DNA of 64,000 bases from Blattamonas nauphoetae (lineage: Eukaryota > Preaxostyla > Oxymonadida), in contig JARBJD010000065.1 of the NCBI GenBank assembly GCA_033064195.1, positions 62,001 to 126,000 on the forward strand, read 5' to 3'. The first letter of the stretch is position 1, and every line of letters starts with the position of its first letter. Below the pieces are notes generated by a model. It saw only the letters and a list, made by a program, of their open reading frames with translations, had not been told where the DNA came from and did not search any database. The position numbers and the translations under genes were made by a program. This document shows, piece by piece, positions 23,019-34,429 of this stretch.

Positions 23019-24909
23019 TCAGCGAATTGGGTGGTAAGTCCAATAGAAAAACTTGCTTCGTGTTCTATCATATGTCACGTTTCCGCCGGCATTGGCAAGC
23101 ACCAATGCAGTCTGATTGTATCTGATCCAAGGGTCCATATACACTTCTGGGCGATGCAGATCAGCTTCAACGAGATCATCAAACCCTTCCGCGATGAGAA
23201 ATAGCTGTTTAACTCTTGGGATTTCGCGACCGTAAGAAATTGGGCAAACGAGGATATTTGTTATCTCCAGCAGATCTCGCATCAGATGCATTGCGAACAG
23301 TTCTCCGACATGAGATGGGGTGGTATCGAATCGAGAGGTTACAACACTATGCTCGAGGCAGTTTGGGATGGAAAAGAAGGAGAGAGTGGAAGGGTTGGGA
23401 TTGGGCATCGTCTTTGCGTGCTGAACTGTTTTGATGAGTGTTGGGACGATTCGGCGAGCGATGTCTCGATCAGTCAATCCAAAAACTTGCTGAATCCAGG
23501 TTGAGTGGAAGATGGTGTGCTCAATCGGAATTGATGTCACATCAACACAAGCGAAGAACTCGTCGACAGGGAAGACTTGAATCCGAACATCTGGAGGGAT
23601 TTGGCGGATTTGTGCTCGATCGTAATATGGTTTCAGACGAACTGTGGGTTTCTCTGCCGTCCACCAAGCGACGAGCAGTGTTCGGAGTTTCGATTGGACT
23701 GGCGAGGGAAGAGGAGTGGAGGGAGTGGAAGCGAGGAGAGTCGATGTGAGAGGAGTGAAGATCGGAAGGAGTGAGTTGAGGGGACAGAACTGGAAGAGCG
23801 ACAGAATCGCATTGTGGAGAGAGGTGTCGTGTTCATGAACATACGCCAACTCGAACAGCACATCCAGAATCGGTGTCTTCTGCCAGTCTCCTTTCTTGTT
23901 CGTTCCGAACGGAATCTCAAGTGTGAAGAACATCGAACGAGTTGAGGCATGTGAGGAGAGGAAAGAAGTGATCGCACCGAGAGTGGCGAGGAGAAGCGAT
24001 GGTGTGTCAACGGAAAGGAAACGTGCGAGAACAGTGATCAACGGAGATGACGGGAGGGTGTGCTTGAGTGACGAAGCGAGAAACGAAAGAATGGAACTGC
24101 CCAGATCGTTGGACGATTCGAGCGAGAACGTCATTCGATTCTGATCCACTGACACTCTCCGCTTTGCAGTTCCAGCGAGTTGTTGGAGGGCTGCGAGTGC
24201 ATTATCGTGGAGTTTCTGGATGAGTGCTTGCCCTTGTGGCAACGAAAAGTGGGGCGTGTGATTCATGTCGATGAAAAGAGCCAGACATGACCAGGCCTTG
24301 ATAGATGAAAAGAGTGGGGAACAGACTTTCGTTTGAAGAGATCGTTCTTTGTGAACATAATCCGACGCGACGAAGGGAGAAAACGATTTCAGGAGTTTGA
24401 ATGGAAAAAGTTCACCCGATGTGAATGTCGTCGCAACTGAAGAGATGAAAAGGAAACAGGCAGACAAAGTGATTGAATGAGGGAAAGAAGCGGCTCCTGA
24501 GGAACCGTCAAGATGATGAAGACAAACATTGAATGTGGGAGAGAGTTTTGGATCGAGGACGTGGATGGCTCGGATCAGAGCAGACTGTTTCGAAAAGAGT
24601 CGGGAAACGGCCGTCCGATTATCTGATTCTTTTGGGGTGAAGGAGAAACAATGCCAAACTTTCGATTACCTCGTTCATTTCACGAACACAACTCTCGATC
24701 TCTTTCTGATTCGACGAAAACAATCCGGTCAGCCTCGGCGACCAAGAGGAGTCAACTTTCGGATTATGAGGAGCAGATGGAGTTTGGGGTGCATTTTGAT
24801 TGAATCTCAACGAGTTGCGCCAGATCTTCTTTGAACTCTTTCTTTGATGCTTTGGATTCTCGATGAGTACATGTCGGCGGGGAGAGGAAAGATACGAAGG
24901 AGTGGACAT
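23019..24909 (-). CDS. unrecognised 619-aa helical protein, copy A (intact)
   Basis: Exon 1 runs 24660-24909 from ATG 24909. A 31-bp intron (24629-24659) follows, then exon 2 at 23019-24628. The splice is needed because the first frame closes just past the acceptor; the spliced frame then stays open to 23019. The protein starts with a basic segment (HQRKSSKKIWRNS). It is mostly amphipathic and Leu/Ser-rich, with repeated helical stretches (LSFLASSLKHTLPSS, LATLGAITSFLSSHA), compatible with an armadillo/HEAT-like solenoid. No domain is recognised. Both gene copies share the putative intron, which supports it. It is upstream, on the same strand, of nothing intact; its 3' end faces the membrane coiled-coil gene's start 142 bp away. 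Copy B at 54237-56133 has one in-frame stop. Confidence 0.65.
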
Positions 24910-25232
24910 TGGGGTTGTGGAGAAAGGAGGGAATCAAGGGAAGGGAAGAAAGGAGAGATGATCTGAACCACAACGATTGTTCTCAGTTCCAACACTCTCT
25001 TTCGTGATTCTGTCATCCTTGATTTATGAAGATTTTCGTTTCAAGAAGCAAACAACCAACACCACAATCAACATTGGTGGAATACCAAAGAAATGCGAAG
25101 AAGAAAAACGATTGATGGACAAAAGAGTGTCCATGTTGAGGAAGAAGACCAATGAACACCCAAAAGATGAAGATAGGCTCCAACGACTATTTCATGCAGG
25201 AACACGACAGAACCGTTTGCGATTGTCGCAAC

Positions 25233-25640
25233 TCACAGCGGCATGTTATCGTCCTTTCGCAGCAGTCCACCATGCCCAAAGATCGTCAGCGAGTGCGGGC
25301 TGTCGTCATCTGACCCTGAGGGAAGGGACTGCGACAACGACCCAGGTGAGCTCGAGGAGAAGCGCGCAGACAGAAACTGTGACGGGAATGGTTGCAGAGA
25401 GTGGGCTGACCCACTGAACGGCGATGTGATCGCCGAAAACGACGAGTTCGACGAAAGCGGTGGCTGAATATCAAAAAGCGACGTTGGGTGGCTTCCTTGA
25501 CTTGAACCACCGAGACCCAGCGACGACGCCAGCGAGCTCGGCCCATCAAACTCGTCCAGAAGTCTCGACTGTGAAACTTTCGCTGGCTGAAGAAAGAGAA
25601 CTGATTGATCGTATGGAACATGTGTCGGGAAGGCGATTGT
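25233..25640 (-). pseudogene. Ser/Pro-rich segment, copy A
   Basis: A minus-strand frame ending at 25233 reads SSLASSLGLGGSSQGSHP and then SLSQSLPSGSDDDSPHSL. It matches the longer frame at 56458-57303 in block B. Above about 25,640 the similarity to B fades, and stops close the frame soon after, so this copy is probably a truncated remnant. The sequence is low in complexity and disordered; no function can be named. The frame at 25286-25741 is a shadow of it. Confidence 0.45.
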
Positions 25641-25999
25641 GGAGTCAGTGGAATCGAACGCTGCGTTGGTATTCGAAGTGTTTGTTGAGATGAGTGGCAG
25701 AGAAGAGGGCCAATCGGCTCAGGTTGAACTTTGTCGGCCATCCACTCTCGAATTTTGGAAGAACTATTCCGTCCCCAGCCTCACTCTCGTCTCGCAGGAA
25801 GAGTTTGTTGTGCTGACATCACATACATTCATGACGCCGCCAAAGCCAGCGCAGATTGAGATTTTTGTGGATGGGTAGATGGGTGTGGAGGAGGGAGCAC
25901 TCCGTGCCAGACATTGGACATGGCATTGTCACACGTCGAATCAATAGTGATCAGAACAGTTAAATTGTCAGTGACAAATAAAGTGACGCTCTCTGTCTT
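25641..25999. other. no intact gene seen
   Basis: Short overlapping frames only, on both strands. Sequence lies just beyond the end of similarity to block B. No motif recognised. Confidence 0.4.
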
Positions 26000-26704
26000 T
26001 CACGTCCTCCCTGCTGACCTTCTTTCGGTTGTTGATGAGACTTGGAACTCAGACGGACTGTCGAGGAGTAGATCTCCCCTCACACATTTGACGGACACGG
26101 CAATGCTTTTATCGTCACCCGAAAGGATCTCGTCGAGATTGGCTTCGGAGCGAATGCTTTTTGGAGTTGATGTCTGCGAATTCCTTTTTGTTGTCGATGT
26201 GCGCTCTTGTCTCGAATAGCGTACTGTAATCCTCAACCATGTTCTTGTCCGACTCGTACAGTCTGTCCTTTATCTTTTGTGCTGTCTTCTTTGAGATGTT
26301 GACAAAATTGAAAGATGGAGAGCGACGATGTGTGAGGTTCTTGCAGTACTGAAAGCAGAGGACGAAAGTTGTTGGAAAGACAGTGTAGACTGTGAGGAGC
26401 GCCAGGTACACATGATCGTCACGAAGATAGAGATGTTGCTTCCTATCTTTATCTCAATCAGCAGAATGATCAGAGTGATGAATCGCTCGCTGTTTGTCAC
26501 TGTTTCGATGACAGTGCCGTTCTCCGCAAGATGGAATCCGCTGTTGTTGACGTGTGTCAGCATCCCCTTCACCAAAAGCGAGTGTAACCTCTCCAGATCG
26601 AAGTAACATTTGCGCAGAAGCGTCCACATGTGTCGCAAGGATGTTTTGACAATTTCGTGGTTCTTCGTGGCTCGCTCGAGGCCTGTCCGGAAGAGCGTGG
26701 ACAT
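26000..26704 (-). pseudogene. decayed membrane-protein gene, unknown family
   Basis: Minus-strand coding-like sequence in successive frames. A first segment (from 26704) has a helical lead-in (SLRHMWTLLRKCYFDLERL) and the hydrophobic stretch FITLIILLIEIKIG. A second frame (26115 upward) continues with YLALLTVYTVFPTTFVLCF and NFVNISKKTAQKIKDRLYES. A third (26000 upward) continues with SEANLDEILSGDD. Sense passes from frame to frame without plausible GT-AG borders, so at least two frameshifts are likely. The intact protein would have had at least two membrane segments. No counterpart exists in block B. Confidence 0.5.
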
Positions 26705-27239
26705 TGTCGCTTCACCCTGTTTGGATTTGGAGTGTTCGAGATCCCAAAGTAAGGAGAATTCGATTTAACGTTCAATGAGATGAGGCACCGCAACTTTTGA
26801 CTTTTGCGTGTGTGAGTTGCCGCCGAATCCGTGAAGCGTTGCGTGCTCTGTCGATCAGACGGGATGAGGCTCATATAATTACCAGTTGGCATGCTGGGTT
26901 CAGAAGCAGTGATATGTGTTTGCGGGGATGGGAGATGTGGCTTGGAATCACTAATGTCAGCGAGGATGATCGTGCTTTTGGATCACAATTGTTAGAGGAA
27001 ATCTAAGGAGACATAACTTTGAAGAAGAGAGAAAAAAGACATGATGAGTTAGTGATTCACTTCTCAATTGAATTCTCTCCTCTCCATTGTCAGAGTGTGC
27101 GATCAAGAATTGGATCATGGGCAAGATCATTGAGTTCACACACACGCCTTTCCTCTTTGACTTTCCATTTCAAAAAAACAGTTATTGACGATGAAAGTAA
27201 AAGTTTGTGAAAAAAAGGACGATAAAAAATGTTTAAGAA
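26705..27239. other. no gene seen
   Basis: Short frames only. The sequence before the rearranged kinase fragments shows no motif that can be defended. Confidence 0.35.
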
Positions 27240-27740
27240 GGGGATTGAACCTTGATCTGGCGTTTGACGGAATGCTCCTTTTCTTACGCGTCTTGGTAAA
27301 TGACCAGCAAACTCTCGTCTTTCTCTTCTTAAACAGAAGGGAATTGGAGTGTATTGTTCAGTTCACAAATCCCTTGCGATTCTGAAGGGAAAGGTATCCG
27401 AACAGAACCATCCAGTTCAATTGCCTTCTGATTGTGAAGAGAAAGTGGCGCATATGCTTATCGATTCACCAAAACAAGAAAGAAATTGAGCAGCATTCCG
27501 TGTGACACCAGTTCAAAGCAAAACCTGATCGGAATATGAGGATCTCCATATGTGTGTTGTGTCCATTCCAACCGTATAAACAAAGATCATGCAGTAAAAG
27601 TTGTTGAGTTTCCTAAACACGAGGTATTTTCGTTCCTGATTCCATCTTGTCCAGAAGATGCGCCAAATGGTCGAAGATAAGGTCCGAATCCGATTGTCTT
27701 CCCAGGACCGATTAAACTTGTGCTGAGAAAAGAGATGAAG
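27240..27740 (+). pseudogene. rearranged fragments of an Mps1/TTK-type kinase gene
   Basis: On the plus strand, 27400-27480 reads LPSDCEEK...MLIDSPKQERN and matches the N-terminal region of the intact kinase at 30181-31983. Bases 27545-27625 match its Gly-loop/VAIK region (VHSNRINKDHAVKVVEFPKH). The intron-like gtattttcgttcctg and the following exon start (MRQMVEDKVRI) match about 27625-27700, then FPGPIKLV near 27705. By contrast, 27255-27350 resembles the same N-terminal region in the opposite orientation. The pieces are short, out of frame and partly inverted, so this is a dead, rearranged third copy. Confidence 0.6.
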
Positions 27741-29879
27741 ATAGAGAAAGCACCAGACATTTGGTTCCTTGGGATGCCTGTGCATGAGAGGGTGTCCGGT
27801 GTTACAGTTCTGGCGTCTGTTTTCCTGACAATTTCAGTCCATCATTGAGAACTTGTCGATGAATTCTTGTTATGTGACTGTAGAAGATGCGAACTGTAGA
27901 AAATCATGTCAACAATTCTGTTCAAAAAGAAAAAGAAAAATGAGCCAACGAAGACTGAGACGATCGATGAATGAAGCGGAAAACTGTGACGCTGAGTGAA
28001 AGACGAGTCGAAACGAATGACTCCCATAATTGCGTTTGGGCCGACTATCACAAACTTGCCCTGAGTCCCACGGGCTGTCGCTGTCCTTTGGCACCAGCTT
28101 TTGTGAGATCAATTGGTGGCCATTCCAGGAGTGAATGAGGGAAGAGAGAAGAGTCATTCTGAGTTGGGTGAGAGGAGAGGCTTCGAGAGACGATGTGTCT
28201 AATGCGATTCGGAACTGGATGTGTCAGTCTCGGTGTCGGTGCAGAATCGGTGCGAGAGAGACGACGGGCGAGAGGGTGGAGTTGGAGGGTGGCACGATGG
28301 AGGAGAGAAGTGTCGTTAGAAGTGATGAAGGCTCTTCGCCACGTCCGAGTCTGCGCGGCTTCGACCTTCCCCATCCCGACCACCCCATCGGAGAGGTGAG
28401 TCCACGCGCTTCTTCCCTCCCACTTGGAACATCTGGTTCTGACTCTGGCTGTGTGTAATCCTTCCAAGCAACAGCAGCGAGGGGGAACGGGAGTGGAATG
28501 GCGTACGTGAGAGAGTGAAGTTGAGATTGTTGGAAGACGAGCGCGGTGACTCCACTCCCAAAATGTGCACAATGACAAGTGGCTCCGTCCTCCCCTTCCA
28601 TCGAGGAGACCTTGCGAACGAGGATGACGAAAAAAAGGATGACGATAGGTTGGAGTGCATCGACGGCTCATTTGAGAGTTCGTTCGTTTCCTAGCACATG
28701 TACTCTTTGTGTCTCACTCCCATCCCAACAGACGACACCACACACGACACTCCCTCTCCAGTCCACTTCTCTTCGTCCCGATTCGCTCTGAACTGCCACA
28801 CTGGGATGGTTTCTTCCTTCGGTTCCTCATCACTCGCCAGTCCTGTCCCTGATAGACGAGCAACTTCTTCTTGGTCGATCCTGTCACTTGAATTGCCGTG
28901 TTGAAGACCTTATGGCCCTCGCCACGCATGTTATGTCCGGTTGAGTCTTCGGAGAGTCTTCTGAGTGCTGTTGTGTTACGTTTGTCAACTCGGTGGGAGA
29001 CTCTGCTGAAGGAGAGGGGGAGCTTCGGAATATACGACTATAGATTGATGTTTGAACATCCCACAGAAGATATGTTGCATTTGGGATGTGAATGTTCATT
29101 GAAGTGTTGATTCAGGTTGCCAATCAAAATGGGTCGTTCAAGACTTGATTGGGTTTTGTCGATCGCTGGTTTTGGATGGTGAGTTCCGCTCAGATGTGGT
29201 GTGATGATCGGTGACACGTTCATTGTGATGGAAGGACGAAGTTTTCACATTGACTGCAATCTTCTTATCCAACTTTGTGATAAGTGCAGTGTGGGCAGCT
29301 CCTTCCAAGTCTTATGGTTTGTCTTTGACAGGAAGAGTAATCTCGTCCAGATCAATCAGGGCATGTTCAGCACTGTATTTAATACCTTCCACGATAGCAC
29401 GGGGTGGACTCCTTCAGTAAGGTATTTTTCGGCAGATTTGAGAATTTCAGCAGTGACTAGGCAGACTGAGCTTGTGCTATCGCAAAATTTAGAATCGATG
29501 GTTGTGGCAGAACGGGTGATCAATTAAGCAATTAAAACTAAAATTTGCTGATAGATATTATCAAGAAGAAGATAAAGCCTTCAAAATTGGAGCAAACCAT
29601 TTCTGAAAGGAGACAAGCACCATTCTTGGTGATTCGGATTTTACTTCCACCACAAACAAGACTACCAAAAGAAAACTAGAAAAGAAAGGCAGAAACATGA
29701 GAGGACAAGAAGATACAGCTTCATTGTTCCTGTTGGACCCAAGTTGGATTTCAGGACCTCTTGAAGTCCGAGAACAGAATCGCATCAATCTAGTGGAAAA
29801 AAGAATGAGCTCGCAAGAAATAAGTTGTGCAAGAGACTTTTGCTTGTGCAATGTTCCAAGTGAGAGCCCTGTTTGATCC
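27741..29879. other. decayed coding sequence, no intact gene
   Basis: Many short overlapping frames. Minus-strand frames at 28224-28660 (such as HILGVESPRSSSNNLNFTL) and 28714-28929 (TKKKLLVYQGQDW) look coding-derived but are broken and have no clean exon structure. Bases 29201-29527 hold a 108-codon plus-strand frame without a recognisable domain. Block B lacks this region. It is probably remnants of the gene or genes once between the two conserved arms. Confidence 0.4.
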
Positions 29880-32040
29880 TTTCGACATTTCGATGTCGAA
29901 CGACCCTTTGAATGATCTCTCTGTTCTCTTCCGTCGTCTCCACTGAACGTCACTGATCTTTACGAACCCGCATATATTTCCCTCTCATATTTGATAGCTT
30001 TTCGGCAATAGCTTCAGTGAACTGAGGTGTGTATGTGTGAGATGCAGAGAAAAGAAACAGGAAGACCCTCAGAACTGTCCAGGTTCACATCAAGGATTAG
30101 TGATTTGCTATATATTGTTGTTCACCCCCAATGATTGTTCTACGCAACGTCCTCTTCGAATCAGGGTCGTCGGTGGACATTCATTGATGCGATTGTGTAA
30201 TTGTGGAAGGACTCCTGAGAAAATCCGGGAACAACTCAGGACTCAACAATTCATCAACAGAGGGCCGTCTATATTGTCGAATAGTGATAAGAAAGAGGCA
30301 CATACTTCCGTTCGTCTTTCCGCAAGCACTGTCTTATCGTGTTGTGGAAATGTGTCAACTCACAAGAAACAAATGGAACTGTGATCGGTGCGTCTGATAT
30401 GAGGGCCCTGAGAGAGTTAAAAAATGGAAATGGATACCGAAGTTTTTCGTTTGGTTTTTCATCTGTATCGACAACATGCGCCAGTGCAGTTGCACCATAA
30501 ACCATCTCAAACAAGATGATCCCTAGGGACCATATGTCCGATGCTTTTCGCTTGATCGTACCTAGGACGAACATGAACAATCTCAAATCACATACGAAAG
30601 CCAGGTTGACATCCGCGACCAGCTGCCTCTGGGGAAATATAATTCAAAGTTCCGATGCCTGGATGTTGTTGAACATGGGTTTCGTCGTCGTCAATCGCTT
30701 GAGCAATTCCAAAATCAATCAATTTCAGATGTCCTTGAACGAACAAAAAGTTCGCTGGTTTGAGATCGCCATGAACAATACCGTTTCCAAAATGGTGAAT
30801 TTCCCTGATAGATTCAAGCATTTCTCGCCATATTGTCCTGATGTATTTTGTCGGCGCAATCGGAAAGATCTGGCAATTGGACTTCTCAGCCGCTTCAAGC
30901 ACATTACCGATCCCACCAAACACTTTCAAATAGTCTTCTTTCGTTCTTGCTATTCCCATTTTATCAAGTGCCTCTAGTTTCCATTCTCTGAGCTTATACG
31001 CAAGGTCACGTTGTCCAAGTTCCATCACCAGTTTAATGGGTCCTGGGAAGACAATAGGCCTTGGATCATTGTATAGTTGTATGATCCCAGGCCTTCTTCG
31101 GAGTTTGAGGAGGATTCGAACCTCATCTTCAACCATTTGGCGCATCTTCTGGAAAAGATGCAATGAAGAACGAAAATACCTCGTGTTTCGGAAACTGAAC
31201 AATCTTTAATGCATATTCTTTGTTTGTTCGGTTCGAATATACACGATAGACAGATGCAGATCCTCCTTTTCCGATCGGATCTGGTTGAATCGAAGTCAAA
31301 CTGTTTGGGTCAATCATTCCTTCATCCTCGTGATCAATCTCCATATCATCCATCTCAGTATAAACAGGGGAGAAGGTAGACTTTGTTGATGATGTATGTG
31401 AGAGGAATGACGAAGACCCATTTGAATTTGGACGCGAGAAAAGTGAATTGTGAGGCGTCGAGTATGGAGATGGTGTGATATAATGTTGCGGAGTAAATGG
31501 ACGAGGAGAAGGTTGTGGAGGAAAGATTTGTTGTTGAGGAAGCGGTGCTTGCTGAACTGGCGTCTGACGGAGTGCTTCTATGTTTCTTTCTTGTTTCGGA
31601 GAATCCACAAGCATGGTCTCCTCTTTCTCCTCACAATCAGAAGGGAATGGTGGTGAATGATTCAGTTTAGATCCGTTTCCTCGAGGAAGACTCCGATTTT
31701 CGAGGGAATGTGATGTGTTCGATCGCTTTTGTGGTTCAAGTTTGTGGAATGGTGGTTGTCCTGAATTATGCTGATTAGAGGAAATGGGAGGATCATTCTC
31801 GTCGTTGCCCATTGAATTGATTCGGATTGTGGTAGTTTTCACACTGAATACACGATTTTCATGAGAACCAAGTCTTGGTTGAATCCAACTCACGCGTTTC
31901 TTTCTGAAACGAAGAATACAGAGAAAAAATCATCAGAAAGACTGAAAATACCCAAATGGAAAATGGGGATTGGGTCGTGACATTTTCTGTCTGGTTTGGT
32001 TTGAAAGGACAACACGATTGATTGGGACGATCAATATCTC
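29880..32040 (-). repeat. duplication block A, right arm
   Basis: Matches 57550-59680 in the same orientation: 3' flank (cgaccctttgaatga), the whole Mps1-like gene with all its introns, and the short upstream region up to gattgggacgatcaat. Similarity stops within about 15 bp of the ATG of the DeSI-like gene at 32041. Confidence 0.87.
30181..31983 (-). CDS. Mps1/TTK-family dual-specificity kinase, copy A (5 exons)
   Basis: Exons 31952-31983, 31180-31903, 30596-31148, 30306-30561 and 30181-30268 give 550 aa. The introns (48, 31, 34 and 37 bp) are GT-AG and all phases agree. The N-terminal 220 residues are disordered and Gln/Pro-rich. The kinase domain keeps the Gly loop (GKGGSASVYRV), ALK lysine, the catalytic loop HGDLKPANF, DFG (LIDFGIAQ), GTLNYISPEA, DIWSLGIILFEMVYG and a final KRPSVDELLSPEL. 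The combination DLKPANFLFVQGHLKLIDFG with NY(I/M)xPEA is the signature of Mps1/TTK, the spindle-checkpoint kinase that acts at kinetochores. Mps1 N-terminal TPR repeats were not seen. The last exon was found by extending past the open frame; without it the domain lacks its closing helix. Start codons of this gene and the DeSI-like gene are 57 bp apart. Confidence 0.85.
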
Positions 32041-33037
32041 ATGACATCTCATCCAGTAAAGCTATATGTACACGCTCTTGGTCATGGAATGGTAAACAAT
32101 TTTCCATGATGATGTGAGGGATGCAGTTTGAAGGCCTCTGACACACAGGACTCGTCTTATTGTTCCCACACACTCTCAGTCACTTTCCTATCGATATAAC
32201 GTTTACGTCGCTTCATTTTTCCATATTTTGTTATCTAGTAGCTATGAATACTACTATGGTGGTGGAATCAACAGGTTTAGTTCTCTTATCATCAATTTCT
32301 CTGACATTTCTCTTTCCCTCAAAGCCCCTCCTGCTTGTTCGTCTCCACAATATTCTTTCACCTTTGTTTTGGCTGGGAATTTCCCAAGCTGGATCCTCGT
32401 GGAACGTGACAGAGTGTTCAGTCACTTCTTTCCATCATCCTTTTCTCGTTTTCTCTGACATTCCTGGAAATACTCAGATCGACCAAGCATCTTCTGAACA
32501 ATATTGAAATGAATTGAGTCCAAAACACGCCAATTTGCTCCCTCTATCACTCCATTCTTGTCAGTGGCCACGTACGATCACCTCCAAGACAACTCCCACA
32601 ATTTCTGTGATGATGCAGCTGAATTCCTCACTAGTAAACCGACTCCAGAATGCTGTTCGTTAATTTCCTCTTTCCGCTATTTTCTTCACTCTCTTGTCGT
32701 TACAAGTCTGCCAAACGAATTTCTTGCCACCCCACTCGGTCAATCTCTCTATCCAATGATTGACAAGATGATGGGTCGAATGAATCCTGTTCAAGATGGG
32801 AATTCGAACCAAGTTCAGTTTGGAAATCCAACTGCTCAACCATTCGAACCTTCGAGTGGTCAAACTCTCGGAAGCAGTCTTAATCTCATTCCACCTCAAC
32901 TTTCGACGAAACTCCAGACTCCTGAAGAAGCTGTGTCTCAATTGAGGCTCATCCTGATCACATCAGTCGATATGAATCGGATTCTCTCGAAACTCTATGA
33001 TAGTCCTCCGATTAGGCCGGACTTGTTCATCAGGTAG
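32041..33037 (+). pseudogene. DeSI/PPPDE-type isopeptidase-like gene, damaged
   Basis: The start MTSHPVKLYVHALGHGM (32041) matches the first strand of DeSI/PPPDE deSUMOylating isopeptidases. Further on, MQFEGL-stop-HTGLVL stands where the family has LEGIWHTSIVV: the codon at the Trp is TGA, while the catalytic His remains. YEYYYGGGI (about 32240) is the next family block. The frame at 32558-33037 gives ATYDHLQDNSHNFCDDAAEFL for the usual YNLFEHNCNTFSNEVAQFL, so the catalytic Cys is Ser. It continues with LPNEFLATPLGQSLYPMID, the known DeSI extension. Short introns probably separate these blocks. The segment after strand 1 is too short, supporting decay. The extension to 33037 is Gln/Pro-rich. 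Confidence 0.62.
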
Positions 33038-34429
33038 GACAACAATACTTTCTAGTTGCATGATAATTTCTTCATTTCGATATGCGAGTGTTGAGTAAAA
33101 ATTGGTATTTCTGAGAAGAAAGACACGATCAATGGGTGCTTTTTCAAATCCGAACCTGAATGGACATGCATCACAGTTCTCGGAGGTCTAAACTCACATC
33201 AGCATTGATGTTAGTGATGTGTCTCCACGCTATATTCATAATGTGCACCTTGACAGACCAATTTTGAGGTTGAAAATGTTCTTGTTTTCATTCTACGAAG
33301 GTCTTCTCCGACCCGCAAGAATCACGCATCCGACGACCTTTCTGCAGGATAATTGGCCTGTTAAGCTGTGTCCAGTCGAGGTGGGATTGTCCAGTCCAAT
33401 GTCCAGTCTCCTATTTGGGCGATGAGAGATCTGACCCATGATATTGGTTATTTGGCTCCGAACATATTTTCTCCGCAGGGATTGTTAAATGAACGATTTG
33501 TCGTTGTGTACATAAAATGCACCCCAAATAAAACCAATTGAAAGAAAAAGATATTTCAGTTTACAACTTTGCGAGGATCTGTACTGTTGATGTGAGATCT
33601 CGTATTCTTGCTGATATCTTGTTAGTTGGGCCGATATGTTCCTTTCCTCCCATGAATATAAAAACGCCGCTGCAGTTTATTCATTCTTATCTTTGTTGTG
33701 AACGACGTGCTGGGCAGCCACAATCGTAACATGTGCAATGAGGAGTGATGCAGATAACCAACACGGGGAAAGAACTGGAATGAGAGAGAAGAAAATGAAT
33801 GAGGCATGCGGAATGACAAACAAGAGAAATGTGGACATCCGGAGGTGTCAACAACAATCTCGTTCAAAAGACATACTGACCCGACCATCAACCACAGAGG
33901 TGAAGAGAATCATCATCGACACTGAGTTTCCCGAAGTTAGAAGAGTTGTGCCGCAGTAACCCAACTCCTTGGAGAAATAGTTCGATGAGTCACAGACAGC
34001 CTTTTGATTCCGCCAAGACAGTTACGCGGTACTTCTCTGATGAATTGGTTCGAGCACACACAGCGTTGATACTTGTGGAGATGAGGGCTTGGGTGTGGTT
34101 GAGAGTGGACCTAAACATGATACCAAGAATCATCACAATTGCTGTGAATATCCGTCAAGGTATCCAGAATACAAATTCTTGCATTTGACTGCAATTCTTT
34201 GGAAATATGCGGATGATTCCAAACAGGAGCAGAGGCGTGTCCAGAACACAATCAATGGTGATCGAGCAGGTCAGCGCTCACCAATGCGTTTGGACAAATA
34301 TATCTGGAAGATGAGGAAAAACATGAAAGAGAACATACTGTAGAGGATGAATCTGTGCATACGAGCAGTAGAGATTCATATTCCAATGAAAAAGAACTCA
34401 TTCCCCCACATTGTGAGGAGTCATCATGC
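33038..34429. other. no gene seen
   Basis: A/T-richer sequence with scattered short frames on both strands. A few GTCCA words near 33360-33410 resemble the cluster at 34970-35320. No domain or RNA gene recognised. Confidence 0.35.

Larger units (their letters stand above)
22975..25640 (-). repeat. duplication block A, left arm
   Basis: Matches 54195-56875 in the same orientation, starting in the 3' flank (aatcgaactgagccccacaa) and running through the 619-aa gene into the Ser/Pro-rich segment upstream. Identity was judged by eye as high, about nine bases in ten, not measured. Block A spans about 22975-32040 and is longer than block B because unrelated or decayed sequence lies between its two arms. 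Confidence 0.85.

Noticed and set aside
25286-25741. Arg-rich 151-codon minus-strand frame as a gene
   Set aside because: It is out of frame with the Ser/Pro-rich reading shared by both duplication blocks; Arg-rich shadows arise from Ser/Pro codons.
28048-28671. 207-codon minus-strand frame as an intact gene
   Set aside because: Overlaps two other frames of similar quality, has no domain, and is rich in Arg/His/Ser typical of shadow frames.
23019-32040. Block A as a virus-like or other mobile element
   Set aside because: No terminal repeats, polymerase, integrase, capsid or transposase motif was seen; the contents are host-type genes.
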